A stretch of DNA of 62,906 nt from the NCBI GenBank assembly GCA_964650885.1, contig CAZYXG010000008.1:1-62906 (forward strand), given 5' to 3'. The position numbers and the translations under genes are program-made. The stretch's first letter is position 1. The number at the start of each line of letters is the position of its first letter. This DNA comes from JAPLFM01 sp964650885. Its GTDB lineage: Bacteria > Bacteroidota > Ignavibacteria > Kapaibacteriales > UBA2268. Below, piece after piece: positions 18,396 through 27,874 of this stretch. The notes below the pieces were generated by a model that saw only the letters and a list, made by a program, of their open reading frames with translations, made no database searches and was not told the origin of the DNA.

Positions 18396-18809
18396 TTAAT
18401 TAGTTTTGAAATAAATCTTAACTTTAGTTCCTTTTTCGGTAGATTCATACTGGGACTTAAATGCTAAATTGCGAATAAGAAACACACCTCTCCCATTATC
18501 TTTCAGTAAATTTTCAGGATGCCTTGGGTCTGGAACTAAATCTGGATTGAACCCATTGCCCTCATCTTCAATAATAAACTCAATTTCATTTGGAAATAGG
18601 TTAATTTGAAATACCACTTTCTTTGAAACATCTAACTTGTTGCCATGAATCAATGCGTTATTAACTGCTTCAGTTATTGCAATAAGAATACTATGGTATA
18701 TATCTTCATTTATACCAATACTTTCCTGCAAATTCTTAAGCAATGGTTCAATTTCAGAAATTGATGATTTCTGACTGACTAGTTCTATTATTTTGAATGT
18801 TCTTTGCAT
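18396..18809 (-). CDS. RsbW-like serine/threonine kinase (HATPase_c, anti-sigma-factor type)
   Basis: 137 aa, a stand-alone GHKL ATPase domain. The N-box is EAVNNALIHGN, and DEGNGFNPDLVPDP and NGRGVFLIRNL give the ATP-lid and glycine motifs. Proteins of this size act in partner-switching by binding or phosphorylating an antagonist (RsbV) and sequestering a regulator. No STAS antagonist is adjacent. A membrane SpoIIE-type phosphatase, the usual counterpart, is encoded separately at 37375-38760. It sits between the outer-membrane protein (23 nt) and the NTPase (20 nt). Confidence 0.9.
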   Translation of the reverse strand: MQRTFKIIELVSQKSSISEIEPLLKNLQESIGINEDIYHSILIAITEAVNNALIHGNKLDVSKKVVFQINLFPNEIEFIIEDEGNGFNPDLVPDPRHPENLLKDNGRGVFLIRNLAFKSQYESTEKGTKVKIYFKTN

Positions 18810-18832
18810 TTTCTAGCTTTGTTAGTTCAAAA

Positions 18833-20683
18833 TTAAAACAAAATTTTTGTTGTGATACTAACATTTGTAAAATTATTCAATAACTTATCATCTCTGTACA
18901 AAAATTCATACCATCCTGAAAAGTTTATCACATTCCCAGAACTAAGAATATAATCAATTTGTAGCTCTGGTCCTATCGAATATTGATTTAGAGTGCCCGC
19001 AATAGAACTTGAAGATAAATTTCTTTGATATTGTTTAAAGTATCGGAAACCAAACCCAAAAGTGAAATTATCGCTTAAGTAATGCTTCAATATCGGATTC
19101 AAGAAATATTCTTCTTTACCATTTATCCTTTTCTCGGCAAAATCGGACCAAAACAATATCCCTGTCTCAAAATAGCGAATCATTATTCTATTTTTTAACT
19201 CCCAATTTCTTCCCAAAGTTAGCGAAAGAGAGTCAATATACTGAACTTGTCTATAACTATAACTTCTTGTGTTTGACAGGTCTAGTTCATAATCGAATAT
19301 TGTATAGTTTGCCATCACTTCAAATCTACCAAAATATCTTATTGGACTGTCGTTATATCGAATTAAAGGAGTTAAACGATAAATCCGATTCCAGTTATTA
19401 TCTATACTTCGAGAAGTCTTCAAATTTACAACATGGTTATTCAAATTTTCAAATTCAATACCATATTGCAATGAATTACTAATCATTCTTTCATAACTTA
19501 GCTTTAAAATGCTTGCAAATTCATCTCTGTCATAAGTGTTTTGCTCGCTAGGAGTATCATATTGATAAAGAGAAATTGAGTAATCTAATTTTAATCTGTC
19601 TTTCTTGGAAAAATTATAATTCGTACTTAAGAAAAGTCTTTTCGTATTTGATAGATTGTTCCATTGCTCCTGTCGCAATTTCAATATATTGAAATCAGTT
19701 TCACCAATTTTCTTTTCGTTTTTGACATCATTTATTTCATCTCTCGATTGATAAGTAAATGATATTAATTGAGTTATTAAATCAAATTTAAAATTAATGT
19801 CTGTTTTAAAACTTATGGATTCAACATTGATTTCCTGTCTAATTCCACTCTCTAACAAGCTAGAATCAATATTTCTAAAATCTTTAATTGTAGTTTTATT
19901 GTTATAATTAAATCGCAATGAACTGAACAGGAAATCAAACAATTTAAAAGTCATATACACATCAGAACCAAAAAAGTCATCTTTTCTGCCTAAAACGTTC
20001 TCTGTATTGTTAGAATTCAATCTGAAATAATCTCTGTTTGCTCCACCTATTTGCAAATCTAATCTTAAATTATCTTCTGACTCAAATACTCTATCGAAAA
20101 TCAAATTTCCAAGATAATTACTGTTAATTCTATCTTTATTTAAACTAAGAATATAAGCACTACCTAACACACTCAAATTGTAATCATCTAACTTAATGTT
20201 CTCAGCTCTATTTGTTAGATTAAAAACGTAACCTTTGGAGTTAATTTCATCAAATGTGTTATTCTCATATCCAATTGTAGATGCTATAAATCCATTATTT
20301 AAATAATTCCATTTTGCACCACCCGATACGTTAATTCTTTTTAAGTTGCCATAAACAGTAGGTGAATTAGGAACAGAATTGTAAATGAAATTGTTTGTCA
20401 ATAATAAATCTAAGTTCTTAGTAGCTGGAGTTCTGATAGCCATTGAAAATGACTCGTCATCTCTTGTATTGATTGTTGTAACGGAATTCAAATTTTGAGA
20501 TACAAATAAACTGCCGAACTCATTTTCAAGGAAGTAATTACCAAGCAACATATTTGTACTTATGTTATTTAGTTTGTTAAAACTCAATTGAAGCGAATTG
20601 TCATAGTTCTTGTCGTACAAATACAAATACTGTGATTGTAGCTTTAATGAAGCCAGACAAAATATTAAAATGAATATCCTCAA
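18833..20683 (-). CDS. Outer-membrane beta-barrel-like protein, uncharacterised
   Basis: 616 aa with a signal peptide (IFILIFCLASLKLQSQ). The rest is rich in alternating aromatic/polar strands with many Tyr, Asn and Ser residues, and the terminal phenylalanine (TTKILF) fits a BAM insertion signal. I recognise no catalytic motif and no TonB plug. Translation appears to start at TTG 20683, directly behind a weak hairpin that follows clpB. It heads the three-gene set with the RsbW-like protein and the NTPase. A link between envelope state and signalling is an inference from this order. Confidence 0.75.
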   Translation of the reverse strand: MRIFILIFCLASLKLQSQYLYLYDKNYDNSLQLSFNKLNNISTNMLLGNYFLENEFGSLFVSQNLNSVTTINTRDDESFSMAIRTPATKNLDLLLTNNFIYNSVPNSPTVYGNLKRINVSGGAKWNYLNNGFIASTIGYENNTFDEINSKGYVFNLTNRAENIKLDDYNLSVLGSAYILSLNKDRINSNYLGNLIFDRVFESEDNLRLDLQIGGANRDYFRLNSNNTENVLGRKDDFFGSDVYMTFKLFDFLFSSLRFNYNNKTTIKDFRNIDSSLLESGIRQEINVESISFKTDINFKFDLITQLISFTYQSRDEINDVKNEKKIGETDFNILKLRQEQWNNLSNTKRLFLSTNYNFSKKDRLKLDYSISLYQYDTPSEQNTYDRDEFASILKLSYERMISNSLQYGIEFENLNNHVVNLKTSRSIDNNWNRIYRLTPLIRYNDSPIRYFGRFEVMANYTIFDYELDLSNTRSYSYRQVQYIDSLSLTLGRNWELKNRIMIRYFETGILFWSDFAEKRINGKEEYFLNPILKHYLSDNFTFGFGFRYFKQYQRNLSSSSIAGTLNQYSIGPELQIDYILSSGNVINFSGWYEFLYRDDKLLNNFTNVSITTKILF

Positions 20684-20708
20684 AAATAACTTTAGGGTTA
20701 TTAAAGTT
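20682..20708 (-). terminator. Weak hairpin terminator after truncated clpB
   Basis: On the minus strand AACTTTA and TAAAGTT pair around a 7-nt loop and are followed by ATTTTT. It is AU-rich and short, and overlaps the start region of the outer-membrane protein gene, so some read-through is likely. Confidence 0.45.
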
Positions 20709-20743
20709 GTAATTTAAGAAATTCGCTTTAAAAGTATTGCCTA

Positions 20744-22051
20744 TTAAGACTCAATCTCTCTTAAAAGTGCTTGTCTTTCAATTTCAAGCTGTCTTATTCT
20801 GCGATTAATATTGTCCAATTCTTGAGGCATTGAGTCAATTTCTATTCTTAGCTTGCTTGCTGCTTCGTCAACTAAATCTATTGCTTTATCAGGCAAGAAT
20901 CTATCTGTAATGTATCTATTTGAAAGCTCTGCCGCTGCAATGATTGCTTCATCTTTAATTCGCACACCATGATGAATTTCGTATTTCTCTTTAAGTCCAC
21001 GAAGAATTGAAATTGTATCTTCCACACTTGGTTCGCCAACATACACTTGTTGGAATCTTCGCTCCAGTGCAGCATCTTTTTCTATATGTTTTTGGTATTC
21101 ATCGAGAGTTGTAGCACCAATGCAATGCAATTCCCCACGAGCCAAAGCTGGTTTTAGTATGTTAGCTGCGTCCATTGCTCCATTTGTAGCTCCTGCACCA
21201 ATCAAAGTGTGTATTTCGTCAATAAAGAGTATTATCTCTCCGTTTGCATCTGTTACATCTTTCACAATTGCTTTCAGTCTTTCTTCAAATTGCCCTCTGA
21301 ATGAAGTACCAGCTATCAATGTTCCCATATCAAGTACCACAACACTTTTAGTTTTTAAACTATCTGGCACATCACCATTGACAATTCTCAAGGCAATTCC
21401 TTCTACTATTGCAGTTTTGCCCACACCTGGCTCTCCAATCAAAATTGGATTATTCTTTGTTCTGCGAGATAGAACTTGTAGCACTCTTCGAATTTCATCT
21501 TCTCTGCCAATTACGGGGTCTAATTTACCAGCTCTTGCATCGTCTGTAAGTATCCTACCATATTTCTTTAAAGCACTATATTGATCTTCGGCATTCTTAT
21601 TATTTGCAGATTTGTTGCCTCTAATATCTTGCAAAGTTTTCAATACTTGGTTTTTATTTACACCAGTGCTATCTAACATTGCTGTCAAATCAGTTTTCAA
21701 TTGCAAAATTGCAATTAACAAATGTTCGCTAGAAATGTATTCATCTTTCATTTTTTGAGCTTCTTTGAAAGCAATGTCAAACATCTCATTCGTCTGCTGT
21801 GAAAAGTAGTTTTGACTAGTTATTCCAGAAACTTTTGGTAACTTTTCAATAAAATCATTAATTTTAATTTTAATAATGTCGGCATTTGCTCCAATTTTCA
21901 ATATAATTTGCGGAACAATGTTTGCAGAATCTTGCATTAGTGCTGCAAATATATGCACTGGTTCAATTGCTTGATTATTGTAACTATTTGCAATTTCAGT
22001 TGCAGTTTGTAATGATTCTTGAGCTTTTAAAGTCAATTTTTGCAGATTCAT
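20744..22051 (-). CDS. clpB: Truncated ClpB disaggregase (N domain and first ATPase domain only)
   Basis: 435 aa against about 860 for normal ClpB. The N domain (1-145) and NBD1 are intact, with Walker A GEPGVGKT (206-213), Walker B ILFIDEIH (274-281), pore loop AGTSFRGQFEERLK, and sensor/arginine-finger region ALERRFQQVYV. The protein ends LEIERQALLREIES, at the start of the coiled-coil middle domain. The middle domain, NBD2 and C terminus are absent, and the next 60 nt encode no remnant in any frame I could read. It is either a single-ring paralogue or a remnant cut by rearrangement. It is divergent from mltG, with 96 bp between. Confidence 0.9.
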   Translation of the reverse strand: MNLQKLTLKAQESLQTATEIANSYNNQAIEPVHIFAALMQDSANIVPQIILKIGANADIIKIKINDFIEKLPKVSGITSQNYFSQQTNEMFDIAFKEAQKMKDEYISSEHLLIAILQLKTDLTAMLDSTGVNKNQVLKTLQDIRGNKSANNKNAEDQYSALKKYGRILTDDARAGKLDPVIGREDEIRRVLQVLSRRTKNNPILIGEPGVGKTAIVEGIALRIVNGDVPDSLKTKSVVVLDMGTLIAGTSFRGQFEERLKAIVKDVTDANGEIILFIDEIHTLIGAGATNGAMDAANILKPALARGELHCIGATTLDEYQKHIEKDAALERRFQQVYVGEPSVEDTISILRGLKEKYEIHHGVRIKDEAIIAAAELSNRYITDRFLPDKAIDLVDEAASKLRIEIDSMPQELDNINRRIRQLEIERQALLREIES

Positions 22052-22147
22052 TTGTTTCCTTAGTCATAGTGTTTTAATTTTAACTGTCTTACAATCGCAA
22101 ATTTGTAATTATTTTTTCAATTTTTGAATGATTAACATCATTAACTT

Positions 22148-23167
22148 ATGACGAATAAAACCAAAATTATCTTATTTTCAATTTTTATTCTTTTTGGAGT
22201 GATTCTTACTCTTTTTTATTCCCTATTTTTAAGCAAAATAAGCACTAATGAACTCTCCGATGAGCCATTTGAAATACAAAATGGAGAATCAACAAAAATA
22301 ATAATCAAGAATCTCAATGATAAAGGTTTTTTAAAGCCAAGTACTTTTTTCACTGGTTTCATAAAAGTATATACTTTTGTTAGCAACAAGAAAATTCAGT
22401 CTGGCTATTACAAAATTGAAGACAAACAAAATAATTGGCAAGTATTCAAAATGCTTATAAATAAAGAATTTATTGAGCCAATTATAGTAACTATCCCTCC
22501 TGGTTTTGAAATTCGCAGAATAGCGTCGGTTTTAAAAAACAAGTTAAAATTAGATAGCGCAGCTTTTGTGAGCAGAGCCAAAAATAGCGACTTTATTAAA
22601 AAACTAGAAATCAATGCAGTTTCTTTGGAAGGATACTTATATCCCGATACTTATGATTTTGTTTGGAAGTCCCCTCTCGATTTGGTTATCAAAACATTAG
22701 TTGCCCGACATAAAGAAATTTGGAATGAAGAAATTGCAGAAGATTTCAAAAAACAAAACAAATCACGCAATGAAATTCTGACTTTGGCTTCAATAGTACA
22801 AGGTGAGACCAGCAATGAGAATGAATCTAAAATTGTGGCAGGTCTTTATTTGAATAGAATTAAAATTGGAATGCCATTGCAAGCAGACCCAACTGTGCAG
22901 TATGCTCTTGGAAAGCGAAAAAGACTTAGTTATCAAGATTATGCTTTGCAAAGTCCATACAACACTTATATTATTAAAGGATTGCCTCCTACACCAATTG
23001 GAAATCCAAGCATAACTGCAATAAGAGCTGTACTCAATCCTGCCAGTCATAATTATATTTATATGGTGGCTCGTGGCGATGGCTCTGGATTGCATAATTT
23101 TGCAGAAAACTATCAACAACATTTAGCTTTTGTAAGTAATTACAGAAAAAACATAAATAAAAATTGA
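22148..23167 (+). CDS. mltG: Endolytic murein transglycosylase MltG
   Basis: 339 aa. An N-terminal membrane anchor (about 7-29) precedes a LysM-like subdomain (EIQNGESTKIIIKNL) and the YceG catalytic domain. The catalytic glutamate lies in LASIVQGETSNENE, and YLNRIKIGMPLQADPTVQYALG is diagnostic. It cleaves nascent glycan strands in the periplasm, setting their length. The tail contains GDGSGLHNFAENYQQH, also typical. Its stop is 1 nt before the next ATG, so the TPR lipoprotein is co-transcribed. Confidence 0.95.
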   Translation: MTNKTKIILFSIFILFGVILTLFYSLFLSKISTNELSDEPFEIQNGESTKIIIKNLNDKGFLKPSTFFTGFIKVYTFVSNKKIQSGYYKIEDKQNNWQVFKMLINKEFIEPIIVTIPPGFEIRRIASVLKNKLKLDSAAFVSRAKNSDFIKKLEINAVSLEGYLYPDTYDFVWKSPLDLVIKTLVARHKEIWNEEIAEDFKKQNKSRNEILTLASIVQGETSNENESKIVAGLYLNRIKIGMPLQADPTVQYALGKRKRLSYQDYALQSPYNTYIIKGLPPTPIGNPSITAIRAVLNPASHNYIYMVARGDGSGLHNFAENYQQHLAFVSNYRKNINKN

Positions 23168-23168
23168 A

Positions 23169-24782
23169 ATGAAAAATCTTTACAAAGTCAATATAGTATT
23201 CTTAATCACTGTTTTTATAGCACTTTCATCTTGCATGACGGTTACGAAAACTGATTTAACTCAAGAATCAATCAAGCCAAAAGTCAGTAGCCAAAACGAA
23301 CAAATTGCTCTTGGTCATTATTTGAACGGTCTTACTCTCAAAGAAATGAAAAAATATAATGAAGCACTTGTCGAATTCAATAGAGCTTTGAGCTTTGATT
23401 CTAATTATGCGATTTGCTATGCTGCGGCAAGCATATATTTTGAATTAAACAACTACCAAATTGCAGAAATATTATTGCGTAACTCTTTGCAACAAAAGCC
23501 TAATTATATAGAAGCATACAAATTACTTTTTGATTTGTACTCCAATGAAGGTCTAGATATAGGACTGATAACACAAGTTGCAGATAAGATTTATCAAATT
23601 GAACCAAACAATGAGAACAAGTTTAAATATGCCAGCTTCCTCTCTTTTGTGAATAAACCAAAAGCAAATTCTTTACTTATTGAATTAATTGACACTGAAT
23701 ATAAACAATCTGCACTTTCTAACTTAATTCAGAATTCTCGATTAGTAAACGATACAACTGCAATGCTCAAATATTTGGAAACACTTTATATGAGCGATAA
23801 AACAAATTTTAAAGTTGCTCAGGAGCTTACTTATTATTACTTACAAAATTTGAATAGATACAATTCATTTTTACCAATATTAAATGAAATGGATAATTCG
23901 TTACAAATGAATTATTTAGCAAATATTTATTTAGCAGTACTAAGAAGAACAATTGAACTCGAACACGACTCAACTTTTGCAAATAATTTAATAGAAAGAG
24001 TAAAAAGCAAATTTGAGAAAGATTCTGAAATATTACTGAATATAGCCAAGCTCTCCTTCAAAGTGAACAATATTAAACAGGCAGATGTATTTTTCGAAAA
24101 AGCAATTGCTTCTGACATTGAGATACCAGAAATTTTATTAGATATTAGTAACTTCTTTATTTATTTAGAGAAATTTGAAAAAGCATCTGGCTTTGCTGCC
24201 AGAGGTAGTAAAAACTTTCCAAAAGATTACAGATTCCCTTATTTGGAAAGTTTGGTACATTCTTCAATGAATGAAATTGCTAAAGCTAAGTCTTTTATGC
24301 TACTTAGTCTGAAAATTGATTCGACTTTTGCAAATAGTTGGTCGCAACTTGGCTTGATTTATGATAGTGAGAAGAATAGTGATAGTGCCGAATATTGCTA
24401 TGAAAAAGCATTAATGCTTTCAACAGATCCAGATGCACTTACTTTGAATAACTATGCTTATTCATTGGCTGATAAGGATAAAAATTTGCAGAAAGCAAAG
24501 CAGCTGAGTCAACAAGCATTAGAAATTGAACCAGATAATTATGCATTTTTAGATACTTATGGTTGGATATGCTATAAACTTGGAAATTATCAAGATGCAA
24601 TTGATTACTTAAAAAAATCATTATCTTTGGCTCAGGAAAATCCTGAAACATTAGAGCATTTGGGTACAGTTTATAAAGATATGGGTAAAGATGATGAAGC
24701 TTTGTTCTATTTTTCCAAAGCAATTAGCTTGGACCCAACAAATATGAAATTGGTTGAAAAAATTAAATTGCTTAAAAGATAA
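23169..24782 (+). CDS. TPR-repeat lipoprotein
   Basis: 537 aa. A signal peptide with lipobox ALSSC (Cys22) is followed by tetratricopeptide repeats. The clearest are HYLNGLTLKEMKKYNEALVE near the N terminus and at least four between about 395 and 530 (YLKKSLSLAQENPETLEHLG and neighbours). It is probably a periplasmic scaffold. The central part (about 120-330) is less regular but helical. Translationally close to mltG, it may work in cell-wall assembly, which is inference. Confidence 0.85.
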   Translation: MKNLYKVNIVFLITVFIALSSCMTVTKTDLTQESIKPKVSSQNEQIALGHYLNGLTLKEMKKYNEALVEFNRALSFDSNYAICYAAASIYFELNNYQIAEILLRNSLQQKPNYIEAYKLLFDLYSNEGLDIGLITQVADKIYQIEPNNENKFKYASFLSFVNKPKANSLLIELIDTEYKQSALSNLIQNSRLVNDTTAMLKYLETLYMSDKTNFKVAQELTYYYLQNLNRYNSFLPILNEMDNSLQMNYLANIYLAVLRRTIELEHDSTFANNLIERVKSKFEKDSEILLNIAKLSFKVNNIKQADVFFEKAIASDIEIPEILLDISNFFIYLEKFEKASGFAARGSKNFPKDYRFPYLESLVHSSMNEIAKAKSFMLLSLKIDSTFANSWSQLGLIYDSEKNSDSAEYCYEKALMLSTDPDALTLNNYAYSLADKDKNLQKAKQLSQQALEIEPDNYAFLDTYGWICYKLGNYQDAIDYLKKSLSLAQENPETLEHLGTVYKDMGKDDEALFYFSKAISLDPTNMKLVEKIKLLKR

Positions 24783-24839
24783 ATTTTTGGCAAAAAGTGC
24801 CGAAATTATCAAAAAAGAATCTTCAAAATAGGTTAAAAT

Positions 24840-25688
24840 ATGTTTGTAATAATTGGAATTGTATTAGTAATGGGTTCAATGCTTGGTGGTTATATGATGC
24901 ACCATGGCGATATTGCTGTATTAATCCAGCCAAATGAGTTTTTAATTATCGGCGGAGTTGCTGCTGGTTCTTTGTTAATTGCCAATCCTATGTATGTTGT
25001 AAAACATATCATTGCAGGTGCTATTGGAACATTTAAAGGGCCAAAAGCAAACAAAGCCGCTTATATTGACCTCATTAAAATGCTTTATGAACTCTTCCAA
25101 TTCGCCAAAAGAGAAGGTTTGATTGCACTTGAGCCACACGTAGAAAATCCTGAATCTAGCACAATTATGTCTAAATTTCCTTCTTTCTTACATAATCATC
25201 ACGCAGTGGTTTTCCTTTGCGACACACTGAAAGTAATACTTTCTGGTGGTGTACCTGCACACGATTTGGAAGAATTAATGGATTTGGATTTGGACGGACA
25301 CCACGAAGAAGAACATTTTGCACAACAATCCCTAAATACAGTTTCCGATGCCTTCCCTGGTATTGGTATCGTTGCTGCCGTTTTGGGGGTAATTATCACA
25401 ATGGGTTCAATTAATGCTGGTGCTGCAACGGTGGGAGCCAATGTGGCTGCCGCTCTCGTTGGTACTTTTCTTGGTATCCTTCTTTCTTATGGAATCGTTG
25501 GGCCAATGGCTCGAAATATGGATTTGAATATTTATGTTGACTCTAAATATATGGCTGCTATCAAAGCAGCTTTGCTTTCCTTTGCCAAAGGTGCTCCAGC
25601 TGCTGTGGCTGTGGAATATGGCAGAAGAGCTATCAATCCAGAAATGAGACCTACATTTAAAGAAGCAGAAGATGCTATGAAAAAATAA
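24840..25688 (+). CDS. motA: MotA-type stator proton-channel subunit
   Basis: 282 aa with four predicted membrane helices: two near the N terminus and two around AFPGIGIVAAVLGVIITMG and VGTFLGILLSYGIVGPM, which carry the conserved prolines of MotA. The charged cytoplasmic loop includes ALEPHVENPE. The gene is followed 32 nt later by motB. MotA/MotB complexes use ion flow to drive flagellar rotation or, in relatives, other envelope work. No flagellar structural gene is in the window. Confidence 0.93.
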   Translation: MFVIIGIVLVMGSMLGGYMMHHGDIAVLIQPNEFLIIGGVAAGSLLIANPMYVVKHIIAGAIGTFKGPKANKAAYIDLIKMLYELFQFAKREGLIALEPHVENPESSTIMSKFPSFLHNHHAVVFLCDTLKVILSGGVPAHDLEELMDLDLDGHHEEEHFAQQSLNTVSDAFPGIGIVAAVLGVIITMGSINAGAATVGANVAAALVGTFLGILLSYGIVGPMARNMDLNIYVDSKYMAAIKAALLSFAKGAPAAVAVEYGRRAINPEMRPTFKEAEDAMKK

Positions 25689-25720
25689 TATTTTTTAATT
25701 TTTAACTACTGCAATTAAAA

Positions 25721-26665
25721 ATGTCAGAAGATGAGAAAAAGAAGAACTCCGAACAACCCATAATTATTAAGAAGATTAATAAAGGTGGTCACGGGGCTCA
25801 TGGTGGTGCATGGAAAGTGGCTTATGCCGATTTCGTTACTGCGATGATGGCCTTCTTTATCGTTATGTGGATTCTTGCAGCTGGTGAGGATGTTAAAAAT
25901 GAAGTTTCTGCTTATTTTAATGATCCGGGTTTATTCAAATTTGTTGATGGTAAACAAGCTATTCCTGTGGATTTAGGATTAAAACCTGTTCCTGGCAAAA
26001 AGTCTGGTGACAGCAGAGGCGAAGGACAAGGAGAAACTCCTGATGAGAAAATGGCTATCTTAAATCAGCAACAGCAAAAAGAAATGATTGAGCAAATCAA
26101 ACAAGAAGCTGTGCGAGATAGTGTAAAAGCTGCTCAAAAATTACAACAAACCGCAAAAACTTTAGAAGATATGTTTAAAGCATTGGGCGACCAAAGCAAA
26201 GAAATGAAAGACTTAATGAGTGCTATTAAGCTGGAATTAACTGAAGAAGGACTACGAATTGAGCTAAGCGAAACTAAAAAAGATTTATTTTTCAAACCTG
26301 GAAGCAGCGAAATGTTGCCCCAAGCTAAAAAAGTTCTCTTTACTTTGGCAAAAGAAATTGGTAAATTGCCAAATCTTTTGGAGATAGAAGGACATACAGA
26401 TTCAAAATCGTATGGAAGAAGAGGTGGCTATTCAAATTGGGAACTTTCTGCCGATAGAGCCAACTCTACACGCAGAACACTTGATTATAGTGGACTTTGG
26501 AATGGTCAGATAATCAAAGTTACGGGCTTCTCCGATAAGAAATTGTTGATAAAAAACAATCCTTTTGATGATAGAAATAGAAGAGTTTCCCTACTTGTTA
26601 AACAAATGTCAACTGGCGACATTCTTAAAGACCAAATACCCGATGCAAAAGATAGCGAAGAATAG
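25721..26665 (+). CDS. motB: MotB-type stator subunit with OmpA peptidoglycan-binding domain
   Basis: 314 aa. A basic N terminus and GGAWKVAYADFVTAMMAFF contain the proton-binding Asp37 at the start of the single transmembrane helix. A plug/linker region rich in Gln and Lys follows, then the OmpA-like domain (about 185-300) with IEGHTDSK and NWELSADRAN for peptidoglycan binding. It partners MotA upstream. The downstream degenerate HD-GYP gene begins 27 nt later. Confidence 0.93.
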   Translation: MSEDEKKKNSEQPIIIKKINKGGHGAHGGAWKVAYADFVTAMMAFFIVMWILAAGEDVKNEVSAYFNDPGLFKFVDGKQAIPVDLGLKPVPGKKSGDSRGEGQGETPDEKMAILNQQQQKEMIEQIKQEAVRDSVKAAQKLQQTAKTLEDMFKALGDQSKEMKDLMSAIKLELTEEGLRIELSETKKDLFFKPGSSEMLPQAKKVLFTLAKEIGKLPNLLEIEGHTDSKSYGRRGGYSNWELSADRANSTRRTLDYSGLWNGQIIKVTGFSDKKLLIKNNPFDDRNRRVSLLVKQMSTGDILKDQIPDAKDSEE

Positions 26666-26692
26666 TTTTTAATTAATAAAGCGTATAAAAAA

Positions 26693-27859
26693 ATGAGAAA
26701 TAAATGTAAATATTCAATAGTTTGTAATGATGAGAAATTTATTTCTTTAGCCAAAGAAATTGTTTCTGAGCTTAACCCAGACAATGAATTTGAGATGATT
26801 AACGAAAATACTCTCCATACTTTTTTCTCAAATGCTATTAATAACATTATAATAATTGAAAACAATTATATTGATAATCAAATTATTGATTTTGTAAAAA
26901 ATCACAGTTCCCTTCGCTTAAATAATGTCATTTATATAATTGAAAGTGGTGATAATAAATTACCAATTCATTTCGATGAAATTATTGATTTAAAAGAATC
27001 TCGTAGTCTATTATCTTATAAACTAAGCTTTGCCAACACTTTATTAGAATATAAAATCAAATTACAAAGTGAAGAAGCTAAAATTAAACTTATATCAAAT
27101 CAATTGCAGAGCGATTTAAATGATATGTTTAGTTTGGCATCGCACTTCATGCAGGCTCGATTGCCTGGAGCAATTGAACGTACAGATAGGATTGTAGAAG
27201 CTACTCTTTGGATTGCCAATCAATTAGATGCTTCAGAAATCAATATGTTCGATATAAAAGTGGCAGCTCACTTTTCCCAAGCTGGCAGAATAAATTTGCC
27301 CGACAACTTGTTAAATCAAGTTGTGATGGAAGATGGTTTGCCAAGCGACCCTTTACTGAAACAAATTCCACACGTGGCGAAAGAAATTGTATCAAAAGTC
27401 AAAAGATTCCAAGATGCTGCAAATATTCTCTATCACATCTATGAGAACTTAGATGGCTCTGGAATGCCAGATGGTTCTCAATCTTGGCAAATTCCACTAG
27501 AAAGCAGAATTATTAGAGTTGTTCTTGATTATGAAGAAGAATTAGACCGTGGAGTAATCCCACCTTCTGAAATTATAGCTAAAATGGTGGCTATGGGTAA
27601 AAGAATATTCGACCATAGAGTTGTGCATTTACTTGAGCAATACATTCGCTCTGAAAATAGAGAAGATTATGACCCAACTGAAAAACCAGTTCTGCTTTCT
27701 CAATTAGTACCAAATATGGTTATTAATAGAGATGTAATTTCAATTAATGGACTTAAACTAGTTTCAAAAGGAACAAATCTAACACAAAATTCAATAGACT
27801 TCATTCTTAACCACGCTGCCTACGACTCAGTTCTTGGCAACATTTATGTGAAAAAGTAG
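26693..27859 (+). CDS. Degenerate HD-GYP domain protein with receiver-like N terminus
   Basis: 388 aa. The first 120 residues resemble a receiver fold (YSIVCND, NIIIIEN) without an obvious phospho-acceptor. The middle matches the HD-GYP phosphodiesterase fold (DRIVEATLWIANQL, then IYENLDGSGMPDGSQSWQIPL), but catalytic positions are altered. The HD pair is replaced around AAHFSQAGRINLP, the usual HE before NxDGxG is YE, and GYP reads GMP. Activity on cyclic-di-GMP is therefore doubtful. Position after motAB suggests a regulatory or sensing role in motility (inference). It may be co-transcribed with motAB. Confidence 0.8.
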   Translation: MRNKCKYSIVCNDEKFISLAKEIVSELNPDNEFEMINENTLHTFFSNAINNIIIIENNYIDNQIIDFVKNHSSLRLNNVIYIIESGDNKLPIHFDEIIDLKESRSLLSYKLSFANTLLEYKIKLQSEEAKIKLISNQLQSDLNDMFSLASHFMQARLPGAIERTDRIVEATLWIANQLDASEINMFDIKVAAHFSQAGRINLPDNLLNQVVMEDGLPSDPLLKQIPHVAKEIVSKVKRFQDAANILYHIYENLDGSGMPDGSQSWQIPLESRIIRVVLDYEEELDRGVIPPSEIIAKMVAMGKRIFDHRVVHLLEQYIRSENREDYDPTEKPVLLSQLVPNMVINRDVISINGLKLVSKGTNLTQNSIDFILNHAAYDSVLGNIYVKK

Positions 27860-27874
27860 TGAATTTATGACTTT

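Noticed and set aside
21120..21584. 154-codon plus-strand frame
   Set aside because: Antisense shadow of the clpB NBD1 region.
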